A stretch of DNA of 64,000 nt from JANMGV01 sp037440405 (GTDB lineage: Bacteria; Planctomycetota; Planctomycetia; Pirellulales; Pirellulaceae). Under the pieces are notes generated by a model. It had not been told where the DNA came from. It did not search any database and was given only the letters and a program-made list of their open reading frames with translations. The stretch is taken from assembly GCA_037440405.1 (NCBI GenBank), contig JBBIUE010000006.1, positions 1 to 64,000 on the forward strand. Direction: 5' to 3'. The position numbers and the translations under genes are program-made. Shown piece after piece: positions 1 through 7,718 of this stretch; within the stretch, counting starts at the first letter, position 1, and each line of letters opens with the position of its first letter.

Positions 1-281
1 AAGAATATACTGCTTGTACGTGGAATCGGTAACGGTCGGAGTTGCCCTTGCACTGGATTGTCGCACTGATCATCATAAGGTTACTGCCCCACGCATTCCG
101 ATGAGATCGAGCGAAGTTCGGGTTCTGCGGTCTGCAAACTGCACTCAGATTCCAATTTCCCACCTCGAAAGGTTTATAAATTGCCCTTTCCGCGATCATA
201 ATATGCTTCAGCGAATCAAATCACCTTGATTTGTGTTTGATCTCTGTCTGAAACGATAACTCCCCGCCTCAAGTTCCTCAG
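1..281. other. Leading intergenic stretch, no gene seen
   Basis: No convincing reading frame or RNA gene was seen in these bases. The stretch precedes the RND adaptor gene and probably carries its promoter, but no clear -35/-10 pair can be defended by eye. Confidence 0.4.
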
Positions 282-1562
282 ATGCTCGACATGCTTCAAC
301 GTTTCAAGATCCCATTGCTCGTTGAAGTACTTCTTGGAATTCAGCTTGCAGCGAACTTGACGCTGTTCGTTGGTTGCGGGAAGAACCCCGAAGCGGTACC
401 GATGGATGGACAGAACGAGCTGCCGATCCTCGAGGCTGAATTCTTTCGCGCTCAAATCGACAATTGGCCTCGAACAGTTCGAGTGCAGGGAAGTTTAGTT
501 CCAGACGAGGCGGTCACCTTGAGTGCCCGCGTAGCGGGCCGAGTTCGAGAGGTCTACGTTGACTTTGGCGATTCCTTGGCTGCTGGAACGACGCTGGTCG
601 CGCTGGAGCAGAATGAATTCCGCTTGTTCGTCGAACAAGCGGAGTCGCAGTTGAAGCAGGCACGAGCTGCAGTTGGCTTACGTGACGCTGACTCCGTATC
701 GGAATTGGACCCATTGCAATCACCACCCGTACGAGAAGCCCGAGCCGTATGGGAAGAGAGTCAGCAGCAAGTTCGCCGATTGCGAGAACTCCGTTTGCAG
801 GATGCGGTTAGTGACGCTGAATTAGAGGCGGCCATCGCCGTCGAAAGAGTCTCTGAGGCTCGCTATGCGTCCTCGCTGAATAGTGTTCGAGAACGAATGG
901 CTTTGATTGGTGTCCGCGAAGCCGAACTGGGATTAGCTCGGCAGAATCTCGATGACACAGTGATCACGACTCCCTTCGACTGTCACATTGAAGCTCGGTT
1001 GGTCGCTCCGGGTGCGTTTGTACAAGTGGGACAGCCGCTAATTCGAATTGCGAAAACATCGGTGCTTCGATTCCGCGGGGCCATACCCGAAAGATATGTT
1101 CATCAGATCGCTGTCGGCCAGCCAGTGAAAATTCGAGTCGAGGGTGTATCCGAAGCTGTTGTTTCCCAGGTTTCGAGAATCAGCCCGTCCTTGGACGAGA
1201 TCAGCAGAGCATTATCATTCGAAGTGCTCGTCGACAATAATTACGGACGGCTCCGAGGTGGTTTGTTTGCAGAGGCAGATGTTGAGATCGATTCCGAGTC
1301 GACGACGTTGACCGTTCCCGCGTCCGCGATCGTGCGTTTCGCAGGAGTCGCCAAGCTATGGACCGTTGTCGATGGAGTAACGAAAGAGCAAGTGGTCGAG
1401 TTGGGACGTGCCAGCACCGATCGCGTCGAAATCCTTCGTGGATTGAAGGCAGGTGATTGGGTGCTTGTCGATGCGAGCAAAGGAAAGCGAGCCAAGGTGA
1501 AGCAGTTGAGTGGTGAGGTGCTCATCAACCGCAATGAGACGACGGAAGCCTCCACCCACTGA
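282..1562 (+). CDS. RND efflux periplasmic adaptor (HlyD/MFP family)
   Basis: Adaptor that would link an inner-membrane RND pump to an outer-membrane channel. The 426-residue protein starts with a hydrophobic segment ending in a lipobox-like FVGC (Cys32), which suggests a lipid-anchored periplasmic protein. A barrel-sandwich part (LSARVAGRVREVYVDFGD, about residues 80-97) is followed by an Ala/Glu/Arg-rich alpha-hairpin (about 115-220), the second lipoyl half (TPFDCHIEARLVAPGAFV) and a beta-barrel/membrane-proximal C-terminus. Its length is normal for MFP proteins. The pump gene follows after 46 bases, so the two are almost certainly one operon. No TolC-type gene is in the window, so the outer-membrane partner must be elsewhere. 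Substrate cannot be told. A second ATG lies at 291. Confidence 0.9.
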   Translation: MLDMLQRFKIPLLVEVLLGIQLAANLTLFVGCGKNPEAVPMDGQNELPILEAEFFRAQIDNWPRTVRVQGSLVPDEAVTLSARVAGRVREVYVDFGDSLAAGTTLVALEQNEFRLFVEQAESQLKQARAAVGLRDADSVSELDPLQSPPVREARAVWEESQQQVRRLRELRLQDAVSDAELEAAIAVERVSEARYASSLNSVRERMALIGVREAELGLARQNLDDTVITTPFDCHIEARLVAPGAFVQVGQPLIRIAKTSVLRFRGAIPERYVHQIAVGQPVKIRVEGVSEAVVSQVSRISPSLDEISRALSFEVLVDNNYGRLRGGLFAEADVEIDSESTTLTVPASAIVRFAGVAKLWTVVDGVTKEQVVELGRASTDRVEILRGLKAGDWVLVDASKGKRAKVKQLSGEVLINRNETTEASTH

Positions 1563-1608
1563 CGGGATCGGCGGTCGCGGGGCAATGACCTATTGAGGGT
1601 GAGACTCG

Positions 1609-4600
1609 ATGTTCTGGCTAGCTGAGATTTGCGTGAAGCGTCCGGTGTTCGCACTGATGCTCATCATCGCGCTCGTCGTTGCGGGCATCACCGCCTTTCA
1701 GTCGTTGGGGGTAGATCGCTTTCCGAGCATGGATTTGCCGACCGTGTTCATCCGAACGGTCTATCCGGGTGCAGCTTCTTCGGAAGTCGAATCGGAGGTT
1801 TCACAGATTCTCGAAGATGCCGTTTCAACGGTAGCCGGCATCGATGAATTACGTTCGATTTCCAGTGACGGGTCGTCGTTCATCATCATCACCTTTGCCC
1901 TGGATCGGAAAATTGATTCCGCATTACAGGATGTCGAAGCAGCCGTGTCGAGCGTGTTGAATCGACTACCTCGGGGAATCGATCCTCCCATTGTGCAAAA
2001 ATCGGATTTGGATGCATCTCCGATCATGTCGCTCGCCGTTTCCGGACCAAGGACGGCAACCGAGCTCTATTTTCTTGCTGACCGGTATGTGAAGGACATC
2101 ATCCAATCGGCGAAGGGAGTCGGCCAGGTCTCCATCGCTGGTTCGGCAGACCGAGCCGTCAAGATCGAACTGGACGCGAAAAAACTGGCAGCCCGGCAAA
2201 TGTCGATTCTCCAAGTTCGCGAAGCGCTGGTTCGACAAAATGCCGAGGTGCCGGGAGGTCGCGTCGATGAGGGGCCACGCGAATTGAGTCTGCGGACGAT
2301 GGGACGAGTCGAAGAGGTTCGTCATTTCGAAGACCTGGTCGTCGCGACGGTTGACAACGCTCCCATTCGTATCGGGGACCTGGGCCAGGTTCGCGATGAT
2401 ACGAAGGATGTTCGCACCATGGCCCGATTAGATGGAGTACCTGCCGTCATCCTCCAAGTGCAGAGGCAATCCGGAGAGAATACGGTCGCCGTCATCGATG
2501 CTGTCAAAGAACGTATTCCACGCTGCGTTAAGCTCTTGCCAGATGATGTAACGATCACCGTGATCTCGGATCAATCTCGGTATATCAAAGCAGCCCTCCA
2601 CGAAATTCAAGGGCATTTGGTATCCGGAAGCATTCTGGCCTGTTTGACGGTGCTCCTATTCATGCGTTCGTGGCGTTCGACGATCATCGCCTCGATCGCC
2701 ATACCAACCTCGATCATCGCCACGTTTGGTTTCATGAAGGCCTTTGGGTTCTCGTTGAACAACGTCACCATGTTGGCTCTGGTTCTGATGGTCGGCGTCG
2801 TCATCGATGACGCGATCGTGGTCCTCGAAAATATCTTCCACTGCATAGAAGAAAAGGGGATGGACCCATTCCGAGCGGCGATCCACGGGACGCGAGAAAT
2901 CGGTTTCGCTGTTCTCGCAACGACCATCTCGTTGGTCATCGTTTTCTTACCCGTCTCCTTCCTCAACAGCGTCACGGGGCGCATGCTCTTTCAGTTTGGA
3001 GTGACGGCCACCATTGCGATTTTAATCTCGATGTTCGTCAGCTTCACCCTCACGCCAATGATGTGCAGCAAGCTGCTGAAACCCATCCGGAAGTTGGACG
3101 ACGATGACGGACGACATGATTCCAGTTCCCCTGCGGTTGCTGCAAAATCGAGAGGTGGATTCTACCGCTACATCGAACTCGGTTATATGCACTGCTTGCG
3201 GTTCTCGATGCGATACCGTTGGGGCATCTTGATTCTCTGCTTGGCGACCATCGGATCCAATTACTGGATCTACAATCAAGTGCGACAAGACTATATTCCG
3301 GCGAACGTCGATGAATCGGAATTCGAGATCAACCTGAATATTGCCGAGGGTGCTAGTCTCGGATCGATGAATGAGGCGATGGAGGTGGTTGAGCGTCGCT
3401 TGCAAGAGGTTTCGGGTATCGACTTTTTGCTTGCTACCGTCGGAACGCGCGGGTTTGGCGGCGTCAATCGCGGCGAGCTGTATGTTCGGTTAAAGGATAT
3501 CCACGATCGAACCTTTTCCCTCTCGCGTTTCTTCAGGTCTCTCATCCAAGGTGATCCTGGCGCTGCTTTTCGGGGTAATTTCTCACAGCAAGACAAGATG
3601 ATTGAGATTCGCAAGCTGCTCACTTCCGTACCAGGTGTTCGGGCCGCCGTGCGCAATCAAACTTCCTTTCGGCAGGGAGCCAATGTCGATATCGATTTCT
3701 CGATTATGGGACCGGATGTTCAGCGGCTTTCCCAGTTTTCCGAGGCACTTCGCTCGAAAGTGATAAACATTCCAGGAATCGTCGACGTGGATACGACGCT
3801 TCGTGTTGATAAGCCGGAACTGCTGGTGGACATCGATCGCGAGCGGGCCGCTGCTCTGGGAGTCGATGTGCAGGAAATCGCGGAAGCGTTGCGAGTCGCC
3901 GTCGGTGGTGATGATCGCGTTTCACGATATCGAGATGCATCGGTCGACGATGCTTATGATGTCGAACTGCGCTTGGTGGGAATCGATCGGCGCGACCCAG
4001 AATCGATTTCGCAATTGTATGTTCGCACCCGTCCCTCGGCGAGGCTCATCGCTTCGGTCGCGGGCGCGTCTGCTGGCCCGTCCAATCCCATGTCCGCTCA
4101 GAACTTCTACACTCGCATCGACAATGTCGTTCGATTTCGTTTCGGAGACGCTCCTTCACGGATCGACCGGCTCGATCGACAGCGGATGGTCGCACTGAGA
4201 GCGAATCTCGCTCCAGGCTTTGCGTTGACCGATCGGATTCAAGCTATTCAAAAAGTGGCAGATGAAATCGGCGTGCCCATCGGATTCGAAACGCGCGTCA
4301 TGGGACGAGGACGGGAGCTCGAGAAAACGCTCCAGGAGTTTCGATGGACCTTCTTGATGTCGGCAATCTTCATGTACATCGTTCTCGCGGCACAGTTCGA
4401 GCATATGATTCACCCGCTGACCATCCTGTTCACGTTACCCCTCGCCGTTCCCTTCGGACTGTTTAGTTTGTACCTGGGGTCAGAGTCGCTGAACGTCTAC
4501 TCCGCCCTCGGTATTTTGGTCCTTTTCGGAGTCGTCAAGAAGGCCGCGATCTTGCAGATCGACCATACCAATGCGCTCCGAGCCTCTGGCCTGGATCGGG

Positions 4601-4872
4601 CAACGGCGATTTTGCAAGCCAACCGCGATCGATTGCGACCGATTCTGATGACGACGATTTCCTTCGTGGCTGGTCTCACACCTCTTCTAATCGCAACCGG
4701 TCCAGGTGCCGAAGAGCGTCGATCGATCGCGGTGTTGACCGTCGGAGGTCAAACCCTTTCGTTGCTATTAACGCTGCTTGCGGTTCCCGTGATCTACTCC
4801 TACCTCGATGATCTTGGTAGAGTAATGAAAAGCTGGTTCGGAATATCTCGATCCGGAAATCCGTCGACTTGA
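1609..4872 (+). CDS. RND efflux pump permease (AcrB/HAE1-like)
   Basis: Proton-driven inner-membrane transporter of the hydrophobe/amphiphile efflux type. It has 1087 residues, slightly longer than AcrB (about 1050). The N-terminus (CVKRPVFALMLIIALVVAGI) is the standard first membrane helix. Membrane helix 4 carries the paired acidic residues of the proton relay (VIDDAIVVLEN, near residue 400), and the helix-10 region keeps a lysine (GVVKKAAIL). Two large periplasmic loops with porter-domain repeats separate the two six-helix halves. It follows the adaptor gene in the same orientation. Ordinary RND pump; substrate unknown (drugs, lipids or metals cannot be separated by eye, though the family placement favours HAE1 over the heavy-metal type). 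Confidence 0.93.
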   Translation: MFWLAEICVKRPVFALMLIIALVVAGITAFQSLGVDRFPSMDLPTVFIRTVYPGAASSEVESEVSQILEDAVSTVAGIDELRSISSDGSSFIIITFALDRKIDSALQDVEAAVSSVLNRLPRGIDPPIVQKSDLDASPIMSLAVSGPRTATELYFLADRYVKDIIQSAKGVGQVSIAGSADRAVKIELDAKKLAARQMSILQVREALVRQNAEVPGGRVDEGPRELSLRTMGRVEEVRHFEDLVVATVDNAPIRIGDLGQVRDDTKDVRTMARLDGVPAVILQVQRQSGENTVAVIDAVKERIPRCVKLLPDDVTITVISDQSRYIKAALHEIQGHLVSGSILACLTVLLFMRSWRSTIIASIAIPTSIIATFGFMKAFGFSLNNVTMLALVLMVGVVIDDAIVVLENIFHCIEEKGMDPFRAAIHGTREIGFAVLATTISLVIVFLPVSFLNSVTGRMLFQFGVTATIAILISMFVSFTLTPMMCSKLLKPIRKLDDDDGRHDSSSPAVAAKSRGGFYRYIELGYMHCLRFSMRYRWGILILCLATIGSNYWIYNQVRQDYIPANVDESEFEINLNIAEGASLGSMNEAMEVVERRLQEVSGIDFLLATVGTRGFGGVNRGELYVRLKDIHDRTFSLSRFFRSLIQGDPGAAFRGNFSQQDKMIEIRKLLTSVPGVRAAVRNQTSFRQGANVDIDFSIMGPDVQRLSQFSEALRSKVINIPGIVDVDTTLRVDKPELLVDIDRERAAALGVDVQEIAEALRVAVGGDDRVSRYRDASVDDAYDVELRLVGIDRRDPESISQLYVRTRPSARLIASVAGASAGPSNPMSAQNFYTRIDNVVRFRFGDAPSRIDRLDRQRMVALRANLAPGFALTDRIQAIQKVADEIGVPIGFETRVMGRGRELEKTLQEFRWTFLMSAIFMYIVLAAQFEHMIHPLTILFTLPLAVPFGLFSLYLGSESLNVYSALGILVLFGVVKKAAILQIDHTNALRASGLDRATAILQANRDRLRPILMTTISFVAGLTPLLIATGPGAEERRSIAVLTVGGQTLSLLLTLLAVPVIYSYLDDLGRVMKSWFGISRSGNPST

Positions 4873-4920
4873 TCAGCCTCGTGTACAGTTGCGTTGGCCA
4901 AGGCACCCCAAGGAAAGTGA

Positions 4921-6000
4921 ATGCACTCAGACGCAAACGGATTGCGATATCAATCCATCGCTTGGCAAGGCGAAATTGATGGTGAGCTCATCCTGCTCGA
5001 CCAAATCCAGCTTCCTGCAGCGCTGGCTTATTTGCATTGCCAGCATGTCGAGGAAGTCTTTGAATCGATCGTGAATTTGCAAGTTCGCGGTGCTCCTGCG
5101 ATTGGCATCGCAGCAGCTTACGGTGCGTGTTTGTCACTTCGACATCGATGGCACGATTGCTCCCTCCAAGAAGCGATTGGCCTCGTCGAGCATGCGATCG
5201 AACGCTTGGCGACCAGTCGCCCCACGGCCGTCAATCTCTTTTGGGCGTTGGATCGTATGCGAGCCGTCATTCGCGAGATCGCTCCAACCGCAACGACTGC
5301 AGATTTCGCAAGGCGACTCCTCTCCGAGGCTCGGGCCATTCATGAAGAAGATCGGCAAATGTGCCGATTGATTGGACAAGCGGGAGCAACGCTGTTCAAG
5401 GATGGCATGGGCATCCTCACTCATTGCAATACGGGAGGACTCGCCACAGCCGAACTCGGCACGGCTCTCTCCGCCATTGTTACTGCTCACCAGCAAGGCA
5501 AGCGGCTCCATGTCTTTGTCGACGAAACGAGGCCCTTGCTGCAAGGGGCTCGTTTGACTACTTGGGAACTCATGCGATTCGGACTTCCATGCACTCTCAT
5601 CTGTGACTCGATGGCTGCTCACGTCATGCAACAAGGTAAGGTTCAAGCTGTGATTGTCGGTGCCGATCGCATCACGTCGCGAGGAGATACTGCCAACAAA
5701 ATCGGGACCTACGGTCTGGCGGTCCTGGCCAAACATCATCGCATCCCGTTCTATGTAGCTGCTCCTTCCTCAACCTTCGACCTCTCGCTCAACAGCGGCG
5801 ACGATATCCCCATCGAGCAACGTTCTCGCGACGAAATCATCTCGGCCTTCGGGAAACAGACGGCGCCTTCCGAAGTCCAAGTTTACAATCCCGCTTTCGA
5901 CGTCACGCCAGCCGAACTCATCCACGCAATCATCACCGAGCGGGGTATCCTTCAACCCGTTTCGGAAACAGTCATTCGGAAGCTGATTGGCAACACGTAG
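4921..6000 (+). CDS. mtnA: S-methyl-5-thioribose-1-phosphate isomerase
   Basis: Methionine-salvage enzyme that converts 5-methylthioribose-1-phosphate to 5-methylthioribulose-1-phosphate in the cytoplasm. Length (359 residues) is typical. The eIF2B-like fold is recognised by QVRGAPAIGIAAAYG (about 54-68), the catalytic cysteine in THCNTGGLAT (Cys169), the VDETRPLLQGARLT motif and the catalytic aspartate in VGADRI (Asp249), then NKIGTYGLAVLAKHH. The gene starts 48 bases after the RND pump on the same strand and may be co-transcribed, though no functional link is evident. No other salvage gene (mtnB, mtnC, mtnD, mtnP) is nearby. The start at 4921 (ATG) gives the expected N-terminus. Confidence 0.95.
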   Translation: MHSDANGLRYQSIAWQGEIDGELILLDQIQLPAALAYLHCQHVEEVFESIVNLQVRGAPAIGIAAAYGACLSLRHRWHDCSLQEAIGLVEHAIERLATSRPTAVNLFWALDRMRAVIREIAPTATTADFARRLLSEARAIHEEDRQMCRLIGQAGATLFKDGMGILTHCNTGGLATAELGTALSAIVTAHQQGKRLHVFVDETRPLLQGARLTTWELMRFGLPCTLICDSMAAHVMQQGKVQAVIVGADRITSRGDTANKIGTYGLAVLAKHHRIPFYVAAPSSTFDLSLNSGDDIPIEQRSRDEIISAFGKQTAPSEVQVYNPAFDVTPAELIHAIITERGILQPVSETVIRKLIGNT

Positions 6001-6434
6001 AGAAGCCTCATGCCATTGGCTGCGGGCTGTTTGCTATGGCACGAGCCCGATACGTAATCGCAAGACATATGTTTCTCCCGCGCAAAAGTTCTCGAAGTTG
6101 AGCGTCTTGCATAAACGCCGCATGTGCAATGAAAAACTGCCACTGCATCTGCCTTTGCAGATGCAGCGAGATGCGATTTCTCTTTGTAAGACGTCATTCG
6201 GGCAACTTCAAAACCGACATTCTGGGTTACCGTGAAATGTCTTCGTCTGGTCCGCTAGGATGCGAACCATTGACGCGAATATGGTGAAGTCGGAAGGTCC
6301 GGTCGGCGCGATACGCAGGTTAAAGAGATACAAGTTTTCGAGTTCACTTGTCTGCCCAGAGAGTTGCCGGAGCAAAGCACCGACGCGGCAACGACTTGCT
6401 CCACAAGATCCTCGCAGCCTGCGGATGGTCACCA
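6001..6434. other. Intergenic region between convergent genes
   Basis: This 434-base stretch lies between mtnA (+) and the sugar-phosphate-isomerase-like gene (-). Apart from the hairpin at 6143-6166 no gene or RNA was recognised; short open frames here have no family-like sequence. Confidence 0.5.
6143..6166. terminator. Perfect 10-bp hairpin, putative terminator
   Basis: CTGCATCTGC and GCAGATGCAG form a perfect stem with a CTTT loop. Read on the minus strand the stem is followed 7 bases later by TTTTT, so it would fit best as a terminator for the minus-strand gene that ends at 6435, although it lies about 270 bases beyond that stop. On the plus strand it lies 143 bases after mtnA and has no T-tract. 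Confidence 0.45.
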
Positions 6435-7340
6435 TTAGCTAAACTTTTCCAAACAGCGTTCAAGGAGCGTCTTCGTAGCTCGAATCCCAGCGTATTCGTC
6501 GAGGCGACTGCCTTCGTATTCGATGCCGACCCATCCACGGTAGCCTGCGTCCAACACGATCTTCATCATGCGGAAGAAATCGATCTTGGTCTCATTCCCT
6601 TCGTCATCAAAGTCGTAACTTTTTGCGCTGACGGCTTTGGCGAACGGCATCAGATCTTCGACCCCCTGATAGCGGTCATATTCGTAGAAATTTCCAAAAT
6701 CCGGAAGGGTGCCACAGTTTGGAAGCCCAACCGCTTGAATCGTTTCGCTCAACCATTTGCCGTTCGAACTCAATCCGCCGTGGTTCTCGACAATGACGTT
6801 GATCCCGACCTCGCCAGCATACTCGCTCAATCGACGCAAGCCGTCAGCGACAAACTCTCGGGCCTCTTCGTAACTCTTCGTGGACTCGGCGTTGACTCGA
6901 ATCGAGTGACAGCCCAACAGCCGAGCTGCGTCGACCCAGCGCTTGTGGTTCTCGATCGCTTGGGTTCGTCGCTCTTCATCCTTGTCTCCCAAAGCACCTT
7001 CGCCGTCGATCATGATCAGCAGGCTGCTCACGCCGTGGTCTTCAGCTCGCTGCTTCAATTCCTTCAGGTAGGCGATGTCGGTGGCTTTTTCTTTGAAGAA
7101 CTGGTTGACGTATTCGACTCCTTCGATGCCGAATTCTTCTTTCGCCGTCTTGGCGAAATCGAGGTTGTCCAGCTTTCCGGAAAATAGCGTTTTGTGGAGG
7201 GACCATTGCGCAAGGGATATTCTGAAAACGGGCTCCTCATCACCCGCGAACAGCATCGATGGGCGATATGCAAGCATGGTCCATGTCGCCGCAACGGCAC
7301 TCCCGGTTGCAAGGAAAGAACGTCGTCCTAGCGTCGTCAT
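6435..7340 (-). CDS. Tat-exported sugar phosphate isomerase/epimerase-like TIM barrel
   Basis: A 301-residue protein with a twin-arginine type signal (GRRSFLATGSAVAATW, from residue 5) and a xylose-isomerase-like (AP_endonuc_2) TIM barrel. Family-like motifs are EEFGIEGVEYVNQFF, LKQRAEDHGV, the metal-ligand type VIVENHGGLSS, LPDFGNF and WVGIEYEGSR near the C-terminus. The family isomerises or epimerises sugars or inositol derivatives using a divalent metal; the exact substrate cannot be deduced. Planctomycetes have many exported members, usually tied to carbohydrate degradation. The gene runs divergently from gyrA with 378 bases between them. The Tat signal means folding in the cytoplasm before export. 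Confidence 0.85.
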   Translation of the reverse strand: MTTLGRRSFLATGSAVAATWTMLAYRPSMLFAGDEEPVFRISLAQWSLHKTLFSGKLDNLDFAKTAKEEFGIEGVEYVNQFFKEKATDIAYLKELKQRAEDHGVSSLLIMIDGEGALGDKDEERRTQAIENHKRWVDAARLLGCHSIRVNAESTKSYEEAREFVADGLRRLSEYAGEVGINVIVENHGGLSSNGKWLSETIQAVGLPNCGTLPDFGNFYEYDRYQGVEDLMPFAKAVSAKSYDFDDEGNETKIDFFRMMKIVLDAGYRGWVGIEYEGSRLDEYAGIRATKTLLERCLEKFS

Positions 7341-7718
7341 AAAAGTATCTCCATTGAATCTTAAGTCCCTGAAGTAGTTATGTCACCCGAGTCCCTTCTA
7401 GTATAGCAAAAAGGCTTCAATTTCGTTGGAGAAATACGGAGTTGTGCCGAGTTGTTCGGGGACACTTCGGGTTGTTCAAAATCGAGAATCGGATACAATC
7501 TTGCCATGTTGAATCCGCTGAAAATTCCGCACTCGCAATCGCGCAGACCGCCTATCAGAAGGGCTCTCAATGTAGCTGCGAAAGCATGGAGTTAGTTGCT
7601 CTGCTTTTGGTACAACCAGCGAGTGCTCATGGCATGAGTCCCGCTGAAAGTCCCTCAAGTTCAGGCGGTGCCAACAAGCAAGATTCCGTTACGAAATAGT
7701 TAGCAAAGGTGGTATTCC
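7341..7718. other. Divergent intergenic region upstream of gyrA
   Basis: 378 bases between the divergent TIM-barrel gene and gyrA, so it should hold both promoters. No convincing protein-coding frame, RNA gene or strong hairpin was recognised. A purine-rich AAAGGTGG at 7706-7713 precedes the GTG start of gyrA and supports that start. Confidence 0.5.

Noticed and set aside
6348..7187. Plus-strand open frame of 279 codons
   Set aside because: It is antisense to the TIM-barrel gene with a clear Tat signal and family motifs.
7442..7699. Small open frame upstream of gyrA
   Set aside because: It has no family pattern, no good ribosome site, and lies in the likely promoter region.
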